Shown here in pieces: positions 15,546 to 23,491 of a stretch of DNA of 32,055 nt; the first letter of the stretch is position 1, and every line of letters starts with the position of its first letter. The translations under genes and the position numbers were made by a program. The notes under the pieces were generated by a model. That model searched no databases. It worked only from the letters and a program-made list of their open reading frames with translations, and was not told where the DNA came from. Origin of the DNA: an uncultured bacterium (GTDB taxonomy: Bacteria > Cyanobacteriota > Vampirovibrionia > Gastranaerophilales > Gastranaerophilaceae); the NCBI GenBank assembly GCA_949296425.1, contig CASFPN010000027.1, positions 1-32,055 of the forward strand. Reading direction: 5' to 3'.

Positions 15546-15621
15546 GTATTGCGCCTGTAGCAATTTTTTGACATATTGGACTTAAATAAATTGTAGTAAT
15601 CAACAAAAGAAAGGAAAGAAT

Positions 15622-16398
15622 ATGTCAGTAGAAAGTGTAAACAATTCAGGCAGCAATACGGGTCTTTATACTACAGGAGCCGCTTTGGTAGGCGCGGGTG
15701 CAGGTGCTGCAGCAGGGTATTTAACAAAACCATTTTTGAAAGATGGTGCTCCGACAGACAGTTTTATTAAAAAGATGGATGAAAATGTAAAAGCTGCTAT
15801 GCCTCCTGTAGAAAGAGAACTTGTAAAAGGTGTTGAGACTGAACTGAACAAAGTTTATGATGCAATGATGAAGGCTTCTTCAGTGGAAGAATTAAAGGGT
15901 ATATATTTGGAAAATACGATAAACAAGCTTGAAAGTCTAGATATTAGCACTGCTAAATCATCACTATCTGCTGTATTAAAAAATTGTATTGATTCAGGTA
16001 TAGTTGATAGAAATTTTCAGGAATATTTGGATAATCTTAATAAAGCCAAAAATTTTGATGACCTAAAAACAGTTGTTGCAGAAAACTTTGATAAAGTGTA
16101 TGCAGGAAAAAACATTGACCAGATAAAAGAAGCAATAAAAAAAGAAGCAGATGAAATTTCTAGAAAAGCCGGTAAAAATATGTTTAAACAATTCTGGGAC
16201 AGCAGCAAAAAACAGTTTGTAAACTGTGAAGACGGTGTTGGAGCCGCAATTAAAAAAGCAGCAAGAAGTATTCAGGGTAAATATGCATTAATTTACGGAT
16301 CAATCGGAGCTGCTGTATTAGGTTTAGGTACATACCTTTGCTGTGGCGGCAAAAAATCAGCTCAGCCTGTACAAAAAGAAATGAATACTCAGGCATAA
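15622..16398 (+). CDS. Hypothetical protein with glycine-zipper N-terminal helix and C-terminal membrane helix
   Basis: The product is 258 residues. Residues 14-34 (GLYTTGAALVGAGAGAAAGY) form a Gly/Ala-zipper helix. Residues ~40-220 are helical and charged, with two copies of a [AV].[SN][FV][ED][ED]LK.[IV] phrase (SSVEELKGIYLENT and KNFDDLKTVVAENF) that hint at a repeated helical unit. Residues ~226-248 form a second hydrophobic helix ending in CCGGKK. With no signal peptide, it may be a monotopic or two-pass inner-membrane protein or a membrane-deforming helical protein. It is divergent from the duplicated 778-residue protein, so the two could act together. I do not recognise the family. Confidence 0.65.
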   Translation: MSVESVNNSGSNTGLYTTGAALVGAGAGAAAGYLTKPFLKDGAPTDSFIKKMDENVKAAMPPVERELVKGVETELNKVYDAMMKASSVEELKGIYLENTINKLESLDISTAKSSLSAVLKNCIDSGIVDRNFQEYLDNLNKAKNFDDLKTVVAENFDKVYAGKNIDQIKEAIKKEADEISRKAGKNMFKQFWDSSKKQFVNCEDGVGAAIKKAARSIQGKYALIYGSIGAAVLGLGTYLCCGGKKSAQPVQKEMNTQA

Positions 16399-16440
16399 TT
16401 TCAATTATTTTATAATATTTAGATTACACACATTATTAAC

Positions 16441-16467
16441 GAACGACCGCTTGAAAAGCGGTCGTTC
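16441..16467. terminator. GC-rich hairpin between convergent genes
   Basis: gaacgaccgct (16441-16451) and agcggtcgttc (16457-16467) pair perfectly over 11 bp with a TGAAA loop. It lies 43 bases after the stop of the 15622 gene and 3 bases after the stop of the convergent punA gene. There is no good U-tract on either side, so it may be a terminator of weaker type or an RNA 3'-end stabiliser. Confidence 0.6.
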
Positions 16468-16470
16468 TGA

Positions 16471-17271
16471 TTATACTTTTTTCAAAATTTCCAGAATCAA
16501 AGATTTAAATTTTGTTTTCGCATTTGCAGCGGCTTCTATAACTTCTTCATGCGACAGTTTTGTCCCTGTGGCAGAACTTGCGGCATTTGTAATACAGCTT
16601 ATGCCAAGAACATTCAGCCCGCAGTAGTTTGCAACGATTGCCTCGGGAACGGTTGACATTCCGACAGCATCTCCGCCGAGTTTCCTTATCATATTTATTT
16701 CAGCCGGAGTTTCATAGGAAGGGCCTGAATTTGCCCAGTAAACACCTTCTTTTATATCTATATTCAAATCACGGGCACATTTTTTTGCAATTTCGACAAG
16801 ATTTTTTTTGTAAATCTCTGACATATCCGGGAATCTTTCTCCCATAGTATCATCATTTTTACCGGTTAAAGGGTTACCCCCCATAAAGTTTATATGATCT
16901 GTTATAATCATCAAATCAGCAGGTTTAAAGCTTTCATTGACAGCTCCGGCAGCGTTTGTAAGAATTACTGTTTTAACTCCGAGTACTTTCATTACCTTAA
17001 CCGGATAAGTGATATCAGTCATGCTGTGCCCTTCGTAAAAATGGTTTCTTCCCTGCATCATCATAACTTTTTTACCCGAAATATCCGCAAAGACTAATCT
17101 TCCTTTATGCCCCTGAACCGTTGATTTTGTAAAATTCGGAATTTCTGTATACGGGATTGCATAATCGCAGTATTCATCAGCAAGTTCTCCTAAACCTGAA
17201 CCTAAGATAATGCCGATTTCAGGATGAAAATCATTTGTTTTTTCTTTAATAAAATTTACTGTGTTTTGCAT
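16471..17271 (-). CDS. punA: Purine nucleoside phosphorylase, trimeric type
   Basis: This cytosolic enzyme splits purine ribo- or deoxyribonucleosides with phosphate into base and pentose-1-phosphate for purine salvage. The product is 266 residues, the usual length. Family motifs are visible: phosphate loop ILGSGLGELAD (~22-32), QGRNHFYEGH (~73-82), TNAAGAVN (~110-117), NSGPSYETPAEI (base-site region with E and Y) and GGDAVGMSTVPEA (M in the base and ribose site). The pattern matches the PNP/MTAP family trimeric branch (guanosine/inosine type) rather than hexameric DeoD. The gene stands between a hairpin and a terminator and is probably monocistronic. A pyrimidine salvage gene, upp, lies 1 kb away. 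Confidence 0.93.
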   Translation of the reverse strand: MQNTVNFIKEKTNDFHPEIGIILGSGLGELADEYCDYAIPYTEIPNFTKSTVQGHKGRLVFADISGKKVMMMQGRNHFYEGHSMTDITYPVKVMKVLGVKTVILTNAAGAVNESFKPADLMIITDHINFMGGNPLTGKNDDTMGERFPDMSEIYKKNLVEIAKKCARDLNIDIKEGVYWANSGPSYETPAEINMIRKLGGDAVGMSTVPEAIVANYCGLNVLGISCITNAASSATGTKLSHEEVIEAAANAKTKFKSLILEILKKV

Positions 17272-17290
17272 TATAACCCCTCATCTAATT

Positions 17291-17320
17291 AAAAAAGTTA
17301 GAGTTGTCTCTAACTTTTTT
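17291..17320. terminator. Bidirectional intrinsic terminator after rpoZ
   Basis: aaaaaagttagag (17291-17303) and ctctaactttttt (17308-17320) form a 13-bp stem with a TTGT loop. It ends the - strand rpoZ-like gene (stop at 17353) before the punA gene. Confidence 0.9.
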
Positions 17321-17352
17321 TATGGATAACCTATATGGCTATGTGCGTAGCA

Positions 17353-17595
17353 CTAGCCTACTAATCTGTCGTCGTCTGCTTCTGCAGCTTTTACCATAAT
17401 AGCATGTTCGACAGGATTTTCTTTTTTGTATGTTGTATCAAAATTTTCTTCAAAATTAAAGTCATCATGGGCTTTTTTAGCCTGATTTTCATCCACGAGT
17501 TTTTTTGCAAGTTCTGCAATTTCGTAAACAAGTTGATATCTGTTATCAGTATTTTCATTTAAGTCCCATGCAACTCTTATTATTTGATCCATCAT
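17353..17595 (-). CDS. rpoZ: Probable RNA polymerase omega subunit
   Basis: The product is 80 residues from the ATG at 17595 (a second ATG follows at 17592); gaggt 8 bases upstream supports the start. The longer open frame to 17826 runs through the divergent promoter and the opposite gene and is not coding. The core DNRYQLVYEIAELAKKL matches the omega signature (NR..LV..IA..AK.L), and NPVEHAIMVKAAE corresponds to the second conserved helix preceding an acidic tail. Omega helps assemble and stabilise RNA polymerase by clamping the beta' subunit. Promoter: TTGCCA (17658-17653) with TACTAT or TATACT near 17637-17630 on the - strand. Confidence 0.72.
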   Translation of the reverse strand: MMDQIIRVAWDLNENTDNRYQLVYEIAELAKKLVDENQAKKAHDDFNFEENFDTTYKKENPVEHAIMVKAAEADDDRLVG

Positions 17596-17658
17596 AAAAT
17601 ATAACCTCACTTTTTGTTTCTGTAGAATAATAGTATAATACAAAAACTTTTTTGGCAA

Positions 17659-17688
17659 GTGGCAAAAAATCATGTGTTGGTGTATAAT
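17659..17688 (+). promoter_or_regulatory. Promoter of the MCE gene, apparently leaderless
   Basis: TATAAT at 17683-17688 with a weak -35 (GTGGCA, 17659-17664, 18-base spacing). A start site 7 bases after the -10 is at 17695, the A of an in-frame ATG. The -35 overlaps the divergent rpoZ promoter's -35 region, so the two genes may compete for polymerase. Confidence 0.45.
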
Positions 17689-17694
17689 TTGTGT

Positions 17695-18333
17695 ATGAAA
17701 ATTTTTGAAGGTATGCACAAATATATCTGGCTTGAATTTATTGTGTGGTTTTTTATTTTGTGTGTTACTGTTGCAGCAATAAGGATTCATCATTATCACA
17801 AACAAAAGGAACTTGTTACATATCAAATATTTATGTCTGATGTTGACGGCTTGATTGCCGGTTCACCCGTGAAATTTATGGGAGTTCAGGTAGGTTATAT
17901 TGATAAAGTTAAAATTGTTGCAAATGATGTTTATTTAAAGCTTGTTATAACAAAGCGGGGGGTAGAATTTCCTAAAGGTTCAATTGCAACGGTTGAATTC
18001 AGCGGAATGGGCGGCTCAAAATCTCTTGAGGTTTATCCGCCGACTGACACAAGTCTTTCAACAAATAAAATTATTGTTGTTAAAGAACCTAAAAGGCTTC
18101 ATGATTCTCTCGGGCTGCTTAATGATATGTTTGATAAAATCGGTTCAATTTCAAGCAGATTGTCGTTTTTTGCAAAAGAAACAAGCGGTGCAGATTTGAG
18201 TAAAGGTATTCACACTGTCGGGATTGAAAATAATCTGAATGTATTAAACAAATGGATTGAGGAATTTAAGGTAAAAAAAGAGCATAAAGGAGTAAGTTAT
18301 GATAAACAAATCAAAAGTCAGGGTAATCAATAA
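17695..18333 (+). CDS. MCE-domain (MlaD-like) phospholipid-transport protein
   Basis: MCE proteins are anchored in the inner membrane and form rings or tunnels for phospholipid transfer across the periplasm, usually with an MlaE/MlaF-type ABC transporter. From the ATG at 17695 the product is 212 residues. A membrane helix spans ~10-30 (WLEFIVWFFILCVTVAAI). The MCE domain covers ~42-120, with the hallmarks DVDGLIAGSPVKFMGVQVG and FSGMGGSKSLEVYPP. A short helical tail follows. The open frame's GTG at 17659 lies in the promoter and is rejected; the ATG at 17713, with gaagg close by, is an alternative. No permease or ATPase gene is adjacent, a scattered arrangement as in cyanobacteria. The 3' end overlaps upp by 35 bases. 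Confidence 0.85.
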   Translation: MKIFEGMHKYIWLEFIVWFFILCVTVAAIRIHHYHKQKELVTYQIFMSDVDGLIAGSPVKFMGVQVGYIDKVKIVANDVYLKLVITKRGVEFPKGSIATVEFSGMGGSKSLEVYPPTDTSLSTNKIIVVKEPKRLHDSLGLLNDMFDKIGSISSRLSFFAKETSGADLSKGIHTVGIENNLNVLNKWIEEFKVKKEHKGVSYDKQIKSQGNQ

Positions 18334-18952
18334 CCCCGTTATTTTATTGAATTTGTGTACAATGCGTAATAAAAACACTGACAGCCAAGGGGTCAGGATC
18401 GCGACAAGAAAAATAACAAGATGTCTTTTATATGAAGCTGCAAAAAATCTTCCTCTGGTTGATACCGAAATAACTACACCTTTAGCAACATTTACCGCAA
18501 AAACCGTTAATCCTGATATTACTATAATAATTTCACCTATTTTGCGTGCAGGTTTAATTTTTACTGATGAAGCTATTGATATTTTGCCTCAGGCTTGCAT
18601 AAGGCATATCGGAATGTACAGGGATGAAAAGACTTTAAAACCTGTGTGGTACTATAATAAAGTCCCGATGGAAGCCCCGAATCCCGAAAAATTCTATATT
18701 TATATAACCGATCCGATGCTTGCAACCGGAAATTCTCTGATAGAAGCTATAAAACTTTATGCTGATAAAGGAATTCCTATTGACAATATTAAAGTAATTT
18801 GTATAATTGCAGCTCCACAAGGGATTGAAAATATCCAGAAACACTATCCGGATATTGAAATAATAACAGCAGCTGTTGATGACCATCTAAACGAAAGAGG
18901 TTATATTGTCCCTGGCATGGGTGATGCAGGAGACAGAATTTTTAATACTTAA
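18299..18952 (+). CDS. upp: Uracil phosphoribosyltransferase
   Basis: This enzyme makes UMP from uracil and PRPP in pyrimidine salvage. The product is 217 residues, standard length. Motifs: ISPILRAGLIF (~78-88), HIGMYRDE (~101-108), the PRPP loop YITDPMLATGNSLIEA (~134-149) and the uracil site YIVPGMGDAGDRIFNT at the C-terminus. The ATG has aaggag 7 bases upstream, located within the overlapping end of the MCE gene, so the two are probably translated from one transcript. The C-terminus converges with the prepilin-like gene (4-base overlap at 18949-18952). Confidence 0.95.
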   Translation: MINKSKVRVINNPVILLNLCTMRNKNTDSQGVRIATRKITRCLLYEAAKNLPLVDTEITTPLATFTAKTVNPDITIIISPILRAGLIFTDEAIDILPQACIRHIGMYRDEKTLKPVWYYNKVPMEAPNPEKFYIYITDPMLATGNSLIEAIKLYADKGIPIDNIKVICIIAAPQGIENIQKHYPDIEIITAAVDDHLNERGYIVPGMGDAGDRIFNT

Positions 18953-19647
18953 CGGGGCAATTGTTTCCAGTAATTTTTATCGGTGAGTGCTCTATAGGTA
19001 CACCCTACTCCATTTTCACTACCTAAGCCTTTGCTGTCACAAAGATCTGTCCTTGTACCGTCTGCTCCCATGGGAACTAATTTCCCGTCATCCATAATCT
19101 GAAAAGTGAACAGATCATGCCCCCACCTGTTGGGTTTGTTATTTTTTCCGTTAACATCTACCGTTAATTCCAGTCTGCCGTCGCCGTTTTCTATTATAAC
19201 AAAGGTTCCGTCCTGCAAAATAAAATTACCGTCGTCAAAACGTAAAGTATAAAGTTCGCTGCCATTGTATGTTTTATACTCATTAGGTCTTGTGTTACTT
19301 GTCAGACATGTATGTGTATCATTGTCCCAACAGTTATACGCATTTGCAAATTGTTTTATAAATGTATCTCTAAAATCGTGATGATGATTGTTGTAATTTA
19401 TTATATCTCCAAATTCATTTTGAGCGGATGAAAGTGCCTGACCTAATATAGAATAACTTTTTTCAAGTTGTGCTTTTAGTTTTTTCCCTTTAATATCGTT
19501 GATTACTGTCGATAATGTAATTGCTGCAACTACACCTATAATACCAAGGGTAATCAGGACTTCGGCTAAGGTAAAGGCACATTTGTGCCGCTTGCCAGAC
19601 ATGTCTTTGGCAACATCTTCTGCCAAAGTAAAAGCTTCTTGCCTCAT
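18949..19647 (-). CDS. Type IV prepilin-like protein with a duplicated FTLAE leader motif
   Basis: The product is 232 residues. The class III-type N-methylation segment AFTLAEVLITLGIIGVVAA (from A24) has the prepilin-peptidase context, with F25 likely the first mature residue and Glu at +5, followed by a hydrophobic alpha1 helix and a globular domain. The C-terminal half contains Cys pairs (CWDNDTHTC, LCDSKGLGSENGVGC), consistent with disulfides made by the VKOR-DsbA system encoded nearby. The 23-residue leader MRQEAFTLAEDVAKDMSGKR repeats AFTLAE at residues 5-10, 19 residues before the real site. Mature proteins of this type assemble into pili, pseudopili or secretion fibres, or act as single surface subunits. 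aaggataaaag precedes the ATG. Confidence 0.85.
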   Translation of the reverse strand: MRQEAFTLAEDVAKDMSGKRHKCAFTLAEVLITLGIIGVVAAITLSTVINDIKGKKLKAQLEKSYSILGQALSSAQNEFGDIINYNNHHHDFRDTFIKQFANAYNCWDNDTHTCLTSNTRPNEYKTYNGSELYTLRFDDGNFILQDGTFVIIENGDGRLELTVDVNGKNNKPNRWGHDLFTFQIMDDGKLVPMGADGTRTDLCDSKGLGSENGVGCTYRALTDKNYWKQLPR

Positions 19648-19676
19648 ATCTTTTATCCTTATTTTATACTTATATA

Positions 19677-19697
19677 ATACTTATATTATATAAGTAT
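19677..19697. promoter_or_regulatory. AT-rich palindrome between divergent prepilin and AbrB-like genes
   Basis: atacttata (19677-19685) and tataagtat (19689-19697) form a 9-bp inverted repeat with a 3-base centre. The motif acttatata also occurs at 19669, so direct and inverted copies overlap. It lies 30 bases upstream of the prepilin ATG (- strand) and 59 bases before the AbrB-like ATG, a good operator position for either gene. A DNA-binding AbrB-like product next to it would fit autoregulation (inference). Confidence 0.4.
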
Positions 19698-19755
19698 AAC
19701 TATTAAAAATGATTTTGTAAAGTGTTTATATATACGAAATCATGGAGATATAAGG

Positions 19756-19917
19756 ATGAAGAAAAAATTATCCCGTTCCGGCAGCGGATGGGCTCTGTTT
19801 ATGCCAAAAACATTGCTTGAATTAATAGATGTTAATCCGGAAGAAGATTTGCTTGAAGTAAAAGTTGAAAATAATGTTGTGAAGATTACAAAGGCGGAAG
19901 ATAATACTAAACGGTAA
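19756..19917 (+). CDS. Small AbrB/MazE-type DNA-binding protein
   Basis: The product is 53 residues. MKKKLSRSGSGWALFMPKTL followed by LELIDVNPEEDLLEVKVENN matches the swapped-hairpin AbrB/SpoVT/MazE fold (K..R.G.SWAL.IPK..LE.L...P..D.LE....). Such proteins are transition-state regulators or antitoxins. No toxin gene is adjacent: downstream is a convergent asparaginase overlapping by 11 bases. A stand-alone regulator is therefore more likely than an antitoxin. ggag lies 7 bases before the ATG. The divergent prepilin gene and the palindrome between them suggest it may control that gene. Confidence 0.75.
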   Translation: MKKKLSRSGSGWALFMPKTLLELIDVNPEEDLLEVKVENNVVKITKAEDNTKR

Positions 19918-20866
19918 TTTTTATTTCCCCAACAATTTTACCGTTAATTGTCTTTATACTTTTATCAAATTCAATATTTGCCCAGTGAAGGTTTTTTAAA
20001 ATTTGTAAAACAACCATTTCTCTTGCTTTCATATCGCAGTCGGAAATTTTTACGACAAAAGCTTCTTCTTTTTCCGTATTTACTACAACACAAAGTCCGC
20101 CTGCCCCGACTTTTGCAATTATACCTTTTGAGTTTTCAATAATTTTTGTATCTGTTCTGGCTTCTCCGCCTATTATATATGGGTGATTGAGAAAGGCCGT
20201 TTTAATTTTTTCATAGTCCGGATTACAAAATACATTCAAATATCCATGCAGCATATTTGTAAGCGGCATAGACATAATAGGAACACCGCAGCCGTCTGTT
20301 GTCAGAGGATATTCTTTTGTAAGATGACAGAGTTTTGTAATTTTGTCTTTTATTGCCTTTTGAAGGGGGTGGTCGGGACTGTCATAAGTTTTTAAATCCC
20401 AATTTTTCATCTTGCAAAGCCCGAGCATCATAATATGTTTGCCGGAACAGTTATTCTGCAGTACATTTTCACTTGTTCCGTTGAGCAGCATTTTTGTCTG
20501 TTCTGTTTTAGATAACGGTTTATGCAAGCCGCATTTTAAATAACTTTCATTCAACCCGATTTTATCAAGAAGCCGTTTTGCGGTATTTACATGAATTTCT
20601 TCTCCTGCATGGGAAGCGCAGCAAAGCGCAATCTCCTCCTCTGTCATATCGTAAAATTTATCCATACCGTAATCAATAATAAGGCTTGCCTGAAGCGGTT
20701 TAGCACAGGAACGCAGGTAAAACGGATAATTTCTGGTATCTCCTATGAAATCAAATGCTCGTTCTTTACCGGATAGCACAACAAATCCGTAATGTTCCTG
20801 TTCAACGAGTCCATCTCTTACATATTCAAGTAATAGTTCCCGTTCTATATTATTGCTGTTGTCCAT
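19907..20866 (-). CDS. Asparaginase II family protein (thermolabile, Rhizobium type)
   Basis: The product is 319 residues of the PF06089-type asparaginase family, which hydrolyses L-asparagine to aspartate and ammonia and is unrelated to AnsA/AnsB of E. coli. Diagnostic phrases: RSCAKPLQASL (~52-62), CCASHAGEE (~82-90), NNCSGKHIMML (~138-148), TTDGCGVP (~190-197) and GKVGAGG-like AKVGAGGLCVV (~251-261). The conserved Ser-Lys and Cys residues of the family's catalytic centre are present (S53/K56, C140-S141-K143). No signal peptide, so cytoplasmic. The ATG lies inside the end of the upstream MshEN-like gene (17-base overlap), which implies translational coupling. Confidence 0.9.
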   Translation of the reverse strand: MDNSNNIERELLLEYVRDGLVEQEHYGFVVLSGKERAFDFIGDTRNYPFYLRSCAKPLQASLIIDYGMDKFYDMTEEEIALCCASHAGEEIHVNTAKRLLDKIGLNESYLKCGLHKPLSKTEQTKMLLNGTSENVLQNNCSGKHIMMLGLCKMKNWDLKTYDSPDHPLQKAIKDKITKLCHLTKEYPLTTDGCGVPIMSMPLTNMLHGYLNVFCNPDYEKIKTAFLNHPYIIGGEARTDTKIIENSKGIIAKVGAGGLCVVVNTEKEEAFVVKISDCDMKAREMVVLQILKNLHWANIEFDKSIKTINGKIVGEIKITV

Positions 20867-21608
20867 TTCTTTTTACAAGCTCCAAAAGCTGCAGCATTTT
20901 ACGTTTTAATTTTAGATTTTCATCTTTCAATGCAGAGATTTCTTCTTCATACTTTTGAGAGTCATTCGTGAAGGTTGTTTCAGTCTGCGGAATGGTATTA
21001 TAATCAAGGATAAAACGTTTTTTTGATTCTTCTTTAAGAATAAGAACTGCTTTTAAATCGTCTTCCGTTACAAAACCAAGCTCGACCATTACTTCCCCGA
21101 ATCTTTTGGGATTACTGCTCTGTTGTGAATCTCTATGAGTGAGAATGGCTTTTTGTAACTGGTCAACATTAATTATACCTTTTTGTTTGAAATACTCTCC
21201 GGTTCTAAATTTGCCGGAAATATACCCTGCCATTGCATGAATTTCCAGTGAATCAGGTTTTTTTATGAAATTTTGTTCAAGACATAGTTCATAATATTTT
21301 GCAATTTCCTCCATTGAAAGGAATGTATTAATTGAAATCTCAAGCATACAATATTCATTCAGACAACATTGCAGAAAGTTATAAATATTGTTATCAAGTC
21401 CGCATTGTCTTTGACTAAGCTCGGTTTTTCCTTTAAATGTAATTATCGGAACAAATGTAGCAAAAATATCATCTTTGTGCTCCCGTAAAAAATCTTCGCA
21501 CGCCTTATCTTTCATCTCTTCAGCCAGCTTAAGATACATAAATTGTTTGATCCAAAATGGGACATTGAAAACTTTGTTTAAAAACAATTCAAAGATATTC
21601 TGTTTCAA
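20850..21608 (-). CDS. Protein with solo MshEN/GspE-N-like domain and C-terminal coiled coil
   Basis: The product is 252 residues. Residues ~1-125 are helical and unrecognised. Residues ~130-200 (GEYFKQKGIINVDQLQKAIL, FGEVMVELGFVTEDDLKAVL) contain two copies of the pattern found in the N-terminal domain of GspE/PilB/MshE ATPases, which in MshEN binds cyclic di-GMP. Residues ~215-248 are a heptad-like coiled coil. No ATPase domain follows. It may be a stand-alone sensor or adaptor for pilus or secretion machinery, or a c-di-GMP-responsive regulator (inference). It is translationally coupled to the asparaginase gene. Confidence 0.7.
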   Translation of the reverse strand: MKQNIFELFLNKVFNVPFWIKQFMYLKLAEEMKDKACEDFLREHKDDIFATFVPIITFKGKTELSQRQCGLDNNIYNFLQCCLNEYCMLEISINTFLSMEEIAKYYELCLEQNFIKKPDSLEIHAMAGYISGKFRTGEYFKQKGIINVDQLQKAILTHRDSQQSSNPKRFGEVMVELGFVTEDDLKAVLILKEESKKRFILDYNTIPQTETTFTNDSQKYEEEISALKDENLKLKRKMLQLLELVKRNGQQQ

Positions 21609-21768
21609 ATCAACCTCTCAAAAACATACTTGCTTTTCTTATTATAACATAAGTCGAAAATAATATCAAGATACCTTACCCGAACGGGCAATTTACTCAT
21701 TCTTCTTTATGCTATTGATTTTTGAGGATAAAAATTGTATTATTGATTTATAACAGGAGATTAGTAGT

Positions 21769-22965
21769 ATGGAAAAAGAGATGAAGAAAAAGATTTCGAT
21801 TGCAGTTATTGCAATTATAGGCATTATTACAACGATTAAACTGGCTGTAATTTATTACAATTCCAATTTCAATCCTTATGCGCTTTCCAGTTTTTGTTCT
21901 GTCAACGATTTTATTGACTGTGACGGTATTGCAAGAACTCCGGAGGCTCAGTTCTTGGGGATTCCTCTTGCTTACTGGGGGTTGTTTTTCTACGGTTTTG
22001 TTTTTTTAATGCTTTTTGCAGGCAAACTTAAAAATTATAAACTTTTCAGGTTTATGGAAGTATTTAAAAATCCTCTGGATTACATTGCATCATTGGGATT
22101 GTTTGCTTTTTTGATTTCAATGATATTGCTTTGTCTTAGCTTATTTGAAATAAAAAAATTATGTATTTTATGTGCGTTTACATATATTTTAAACCTTTTA
22201 ATGGGTTGTATAGCAACGGATTTTAAAAACGGTGGATTTATACATTCAATAAAACAAAGTTTTTCTGATTTTCTTGAAGCGATAAAAATAAAAAAATACC
22301 TGATAGCATTTATTGCAGTTATGGCTGTTGCTGTTGGATTTTTAGCTTATACCAGAGTTTCTTTTGTATTTGCTCCCCAGGTGAAAAGGCAGCTTGAATT
22401 TAAAGAATTTACCGGAGCTAAACATAATAAATATGCTGTAAAAGGTAATATATTAGGAGATGAGGATGCAAAGGTAATTATATATGTTTATTCTGATTAC
22501 CAGTGTCCAATATGTCCCGCACAGGATATTATGATGCACAAGTTAGCAAAAGAGATGAAAGGAATCCGCATTATTCACAAAAATCTTCCTCTTGATACTG
22601 ATTGTAATGCTTATTTGCAGGCTCCTTTTCATCAGGGTTCTTGTGTGGATGCAAGATATGCAATTGCTGCCGAAAAACAGGGTAAGTTCTGGGAAATGAA
22701 TAATATCCTTTTTGAGAAAAAACCGCAGACTGAAGATGCAATTTTGGAACTTGTTAAAGACATGGATTTTGATATTGAAAAACTTCAACAGGATGCAAAC
22801 AGTCCGGAAACGGCAAATGAGCTGAAAAAACAGATTAAAGAAGCTTATGATAAAGGTATAATGGGAACTCCTGCAACCGTAATAAACGGTCAGGTTGATG
22901 TAGGTATTAAATCTTATAATACTTATAAAGAAATGGCGGAAAAACTTGGAGTGCAAAGAAGATAA
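21769..22965 (+). CDS. VKOR-DsbA fusion, disulfide-bond-forming membrane oxidoreductase
   Basis: The 398-residue protein joins a VKOR membrane domain to a DsbA-like thioredoxin domain, giving both halves of oxidative protein folding. In VKOR, the loop cysteines C43 and C51 (SSFCSVNDFIDCDG) and the quinone-linked CILC pair C132/C135 are present, with about four membrane helices to residue ~150. A further helix (~177-195) leads to the periplasmic DsbA part (~210-398) with the active site CPIC (C246, C249 in YSDYQCPICPAQD) and the cis-Pro loop GTPATVING. Electrons flow from substrate thiols through DsbA and VKOR to quinone. Such fusions are typical of cyanobacteria and some other phyla. aggag precedes the ATG. 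It overlaps queH by 20 bases. Confidence 0.93.
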   Translation: MEKEMKKKISIAVIAIIGIITTIKLAVIYYNSNFNPYALSSFCSVNDFIDCDGIARTPEAQFLGIPLAYWGLFFYGFVFLMLFAGKLKNYKLFRFMEVFKNPLDYIASLGLFAFLISMILLCLSLFEIKKLCILCAFTYILNLLMGCIATDFKNGGFIHSIKQSFSDFLEAIKIKKYLIAFIAVMAVAVGFLAYTRVSFVFAPQVKRQLEFKEFTGAKHNKYAVKGNILGDEDAKVIIYVYSDYQCPICPAQDIMMHKLAKEMKGIRIIHKNLPLDTDCNAYLQAPFHQGSCVDARYAIAAEKQGKFWEMNNILFEKKPQTEDAILELVKDMDFDIEKLQQDANSPETANELKKQIKEAYDKGIMGTPATVINGQVDVGIKSYNTYKEMAEKLGVQRR

Positions 22966-23491
22966 AATAATTTTGCATACTTGTTGTGCAATATGTTCCG
23001 GATATCCCATATCGTATTTAAAGGATATGGGATATCGAGTTATTTCATATTTTTACAACCCTAATATTTACCCAGAGAGCGAATATCTTAAACGTCTTGA
23101 GGCAGAAAAGATTTTGTGCGCTCATTTAGGATGTGAATTGGTTGAAGAAATTTATAATCCCGATGAGTTTTATGCCGCTGCTAAAGGGCTTGAAGCTGAA
23201 CCCGAAAAAGGAATAAGATGTGATAAGTGTTTTGAACTCCGTTTGAGAAAAACCGCAGAATTTGCTACAAAAATGGGTATAAATAAATTTACAACCTCAA
23301 TTGTAATAAGTCCGCATAAAAGTTTTCAAAAACTTTCCCGAATAGGTGAAAATATTTCAAAAGAATTTAATCTTGAATATCTGGCAATTGATTTTAAAAA
23401 GAAAGACGGATTTTTGAAAACAAATAAATTATCTAAAGAACTTAATCTTTACAGACAAAATTACTGCGGGTGCAAATTCAGTTTGAGATAA
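22946..23491 (+). CDS. queH: Epoxyqueuosine reductase QueH
   Basis: QueH carries out the last step of queuosine biosynthesis, reducing epoxyqueuosine to queuosine in tRNA; it is the non-homologous replacement for QueG. The product is 181 residues. The cysteine set of the family is complete: HTCCAICS (C13, C14, C17), RCDKCFELRL, and YCGC near the C-terminus. These cysteines and an Asp bind an iron-sulfur cluster and an extra iron. The YFYNPNIYP and YLKRLEAE phrases are also diagnostic. The start is the TTG at 22946, inside the end of the VKOR-DsbA gene, with ggcgga as likely ribosome binding site. Co-translation with that gene looks positional rather than functional. Confidence 0.93.
   Translation: MECKEDKIILHTCCAICSGYPISYLKDMGYRVISYFYNPNIYPESEYLKRLEAEKILCAHLGCELVEEIYNPDEFYAAAKGLEAEPEKGIRCDKCFELRLRKTAEFATKMGINKFTTSIVISPHKSFQKLSRIGENISKEFNLEYLAIDFKKKDGFLKTNKLSKELNLYRQNYCGCKFSLR

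Noticed and set aside
15373-15606. N-terminal extension of the duplicated 778-residue protein
   Set aside because: The 78 codons cover promoter-like AT-rich DNA and the AGGAT repeat; the ATG at 15372 has the good ribosome binding site.
17596-17826. N-terminal extension of the omega-like protein
   Set aside because: It crosses the divergent promoter and runs antisense to the MCE gene; the omega homology begins after the ATG at 17595.
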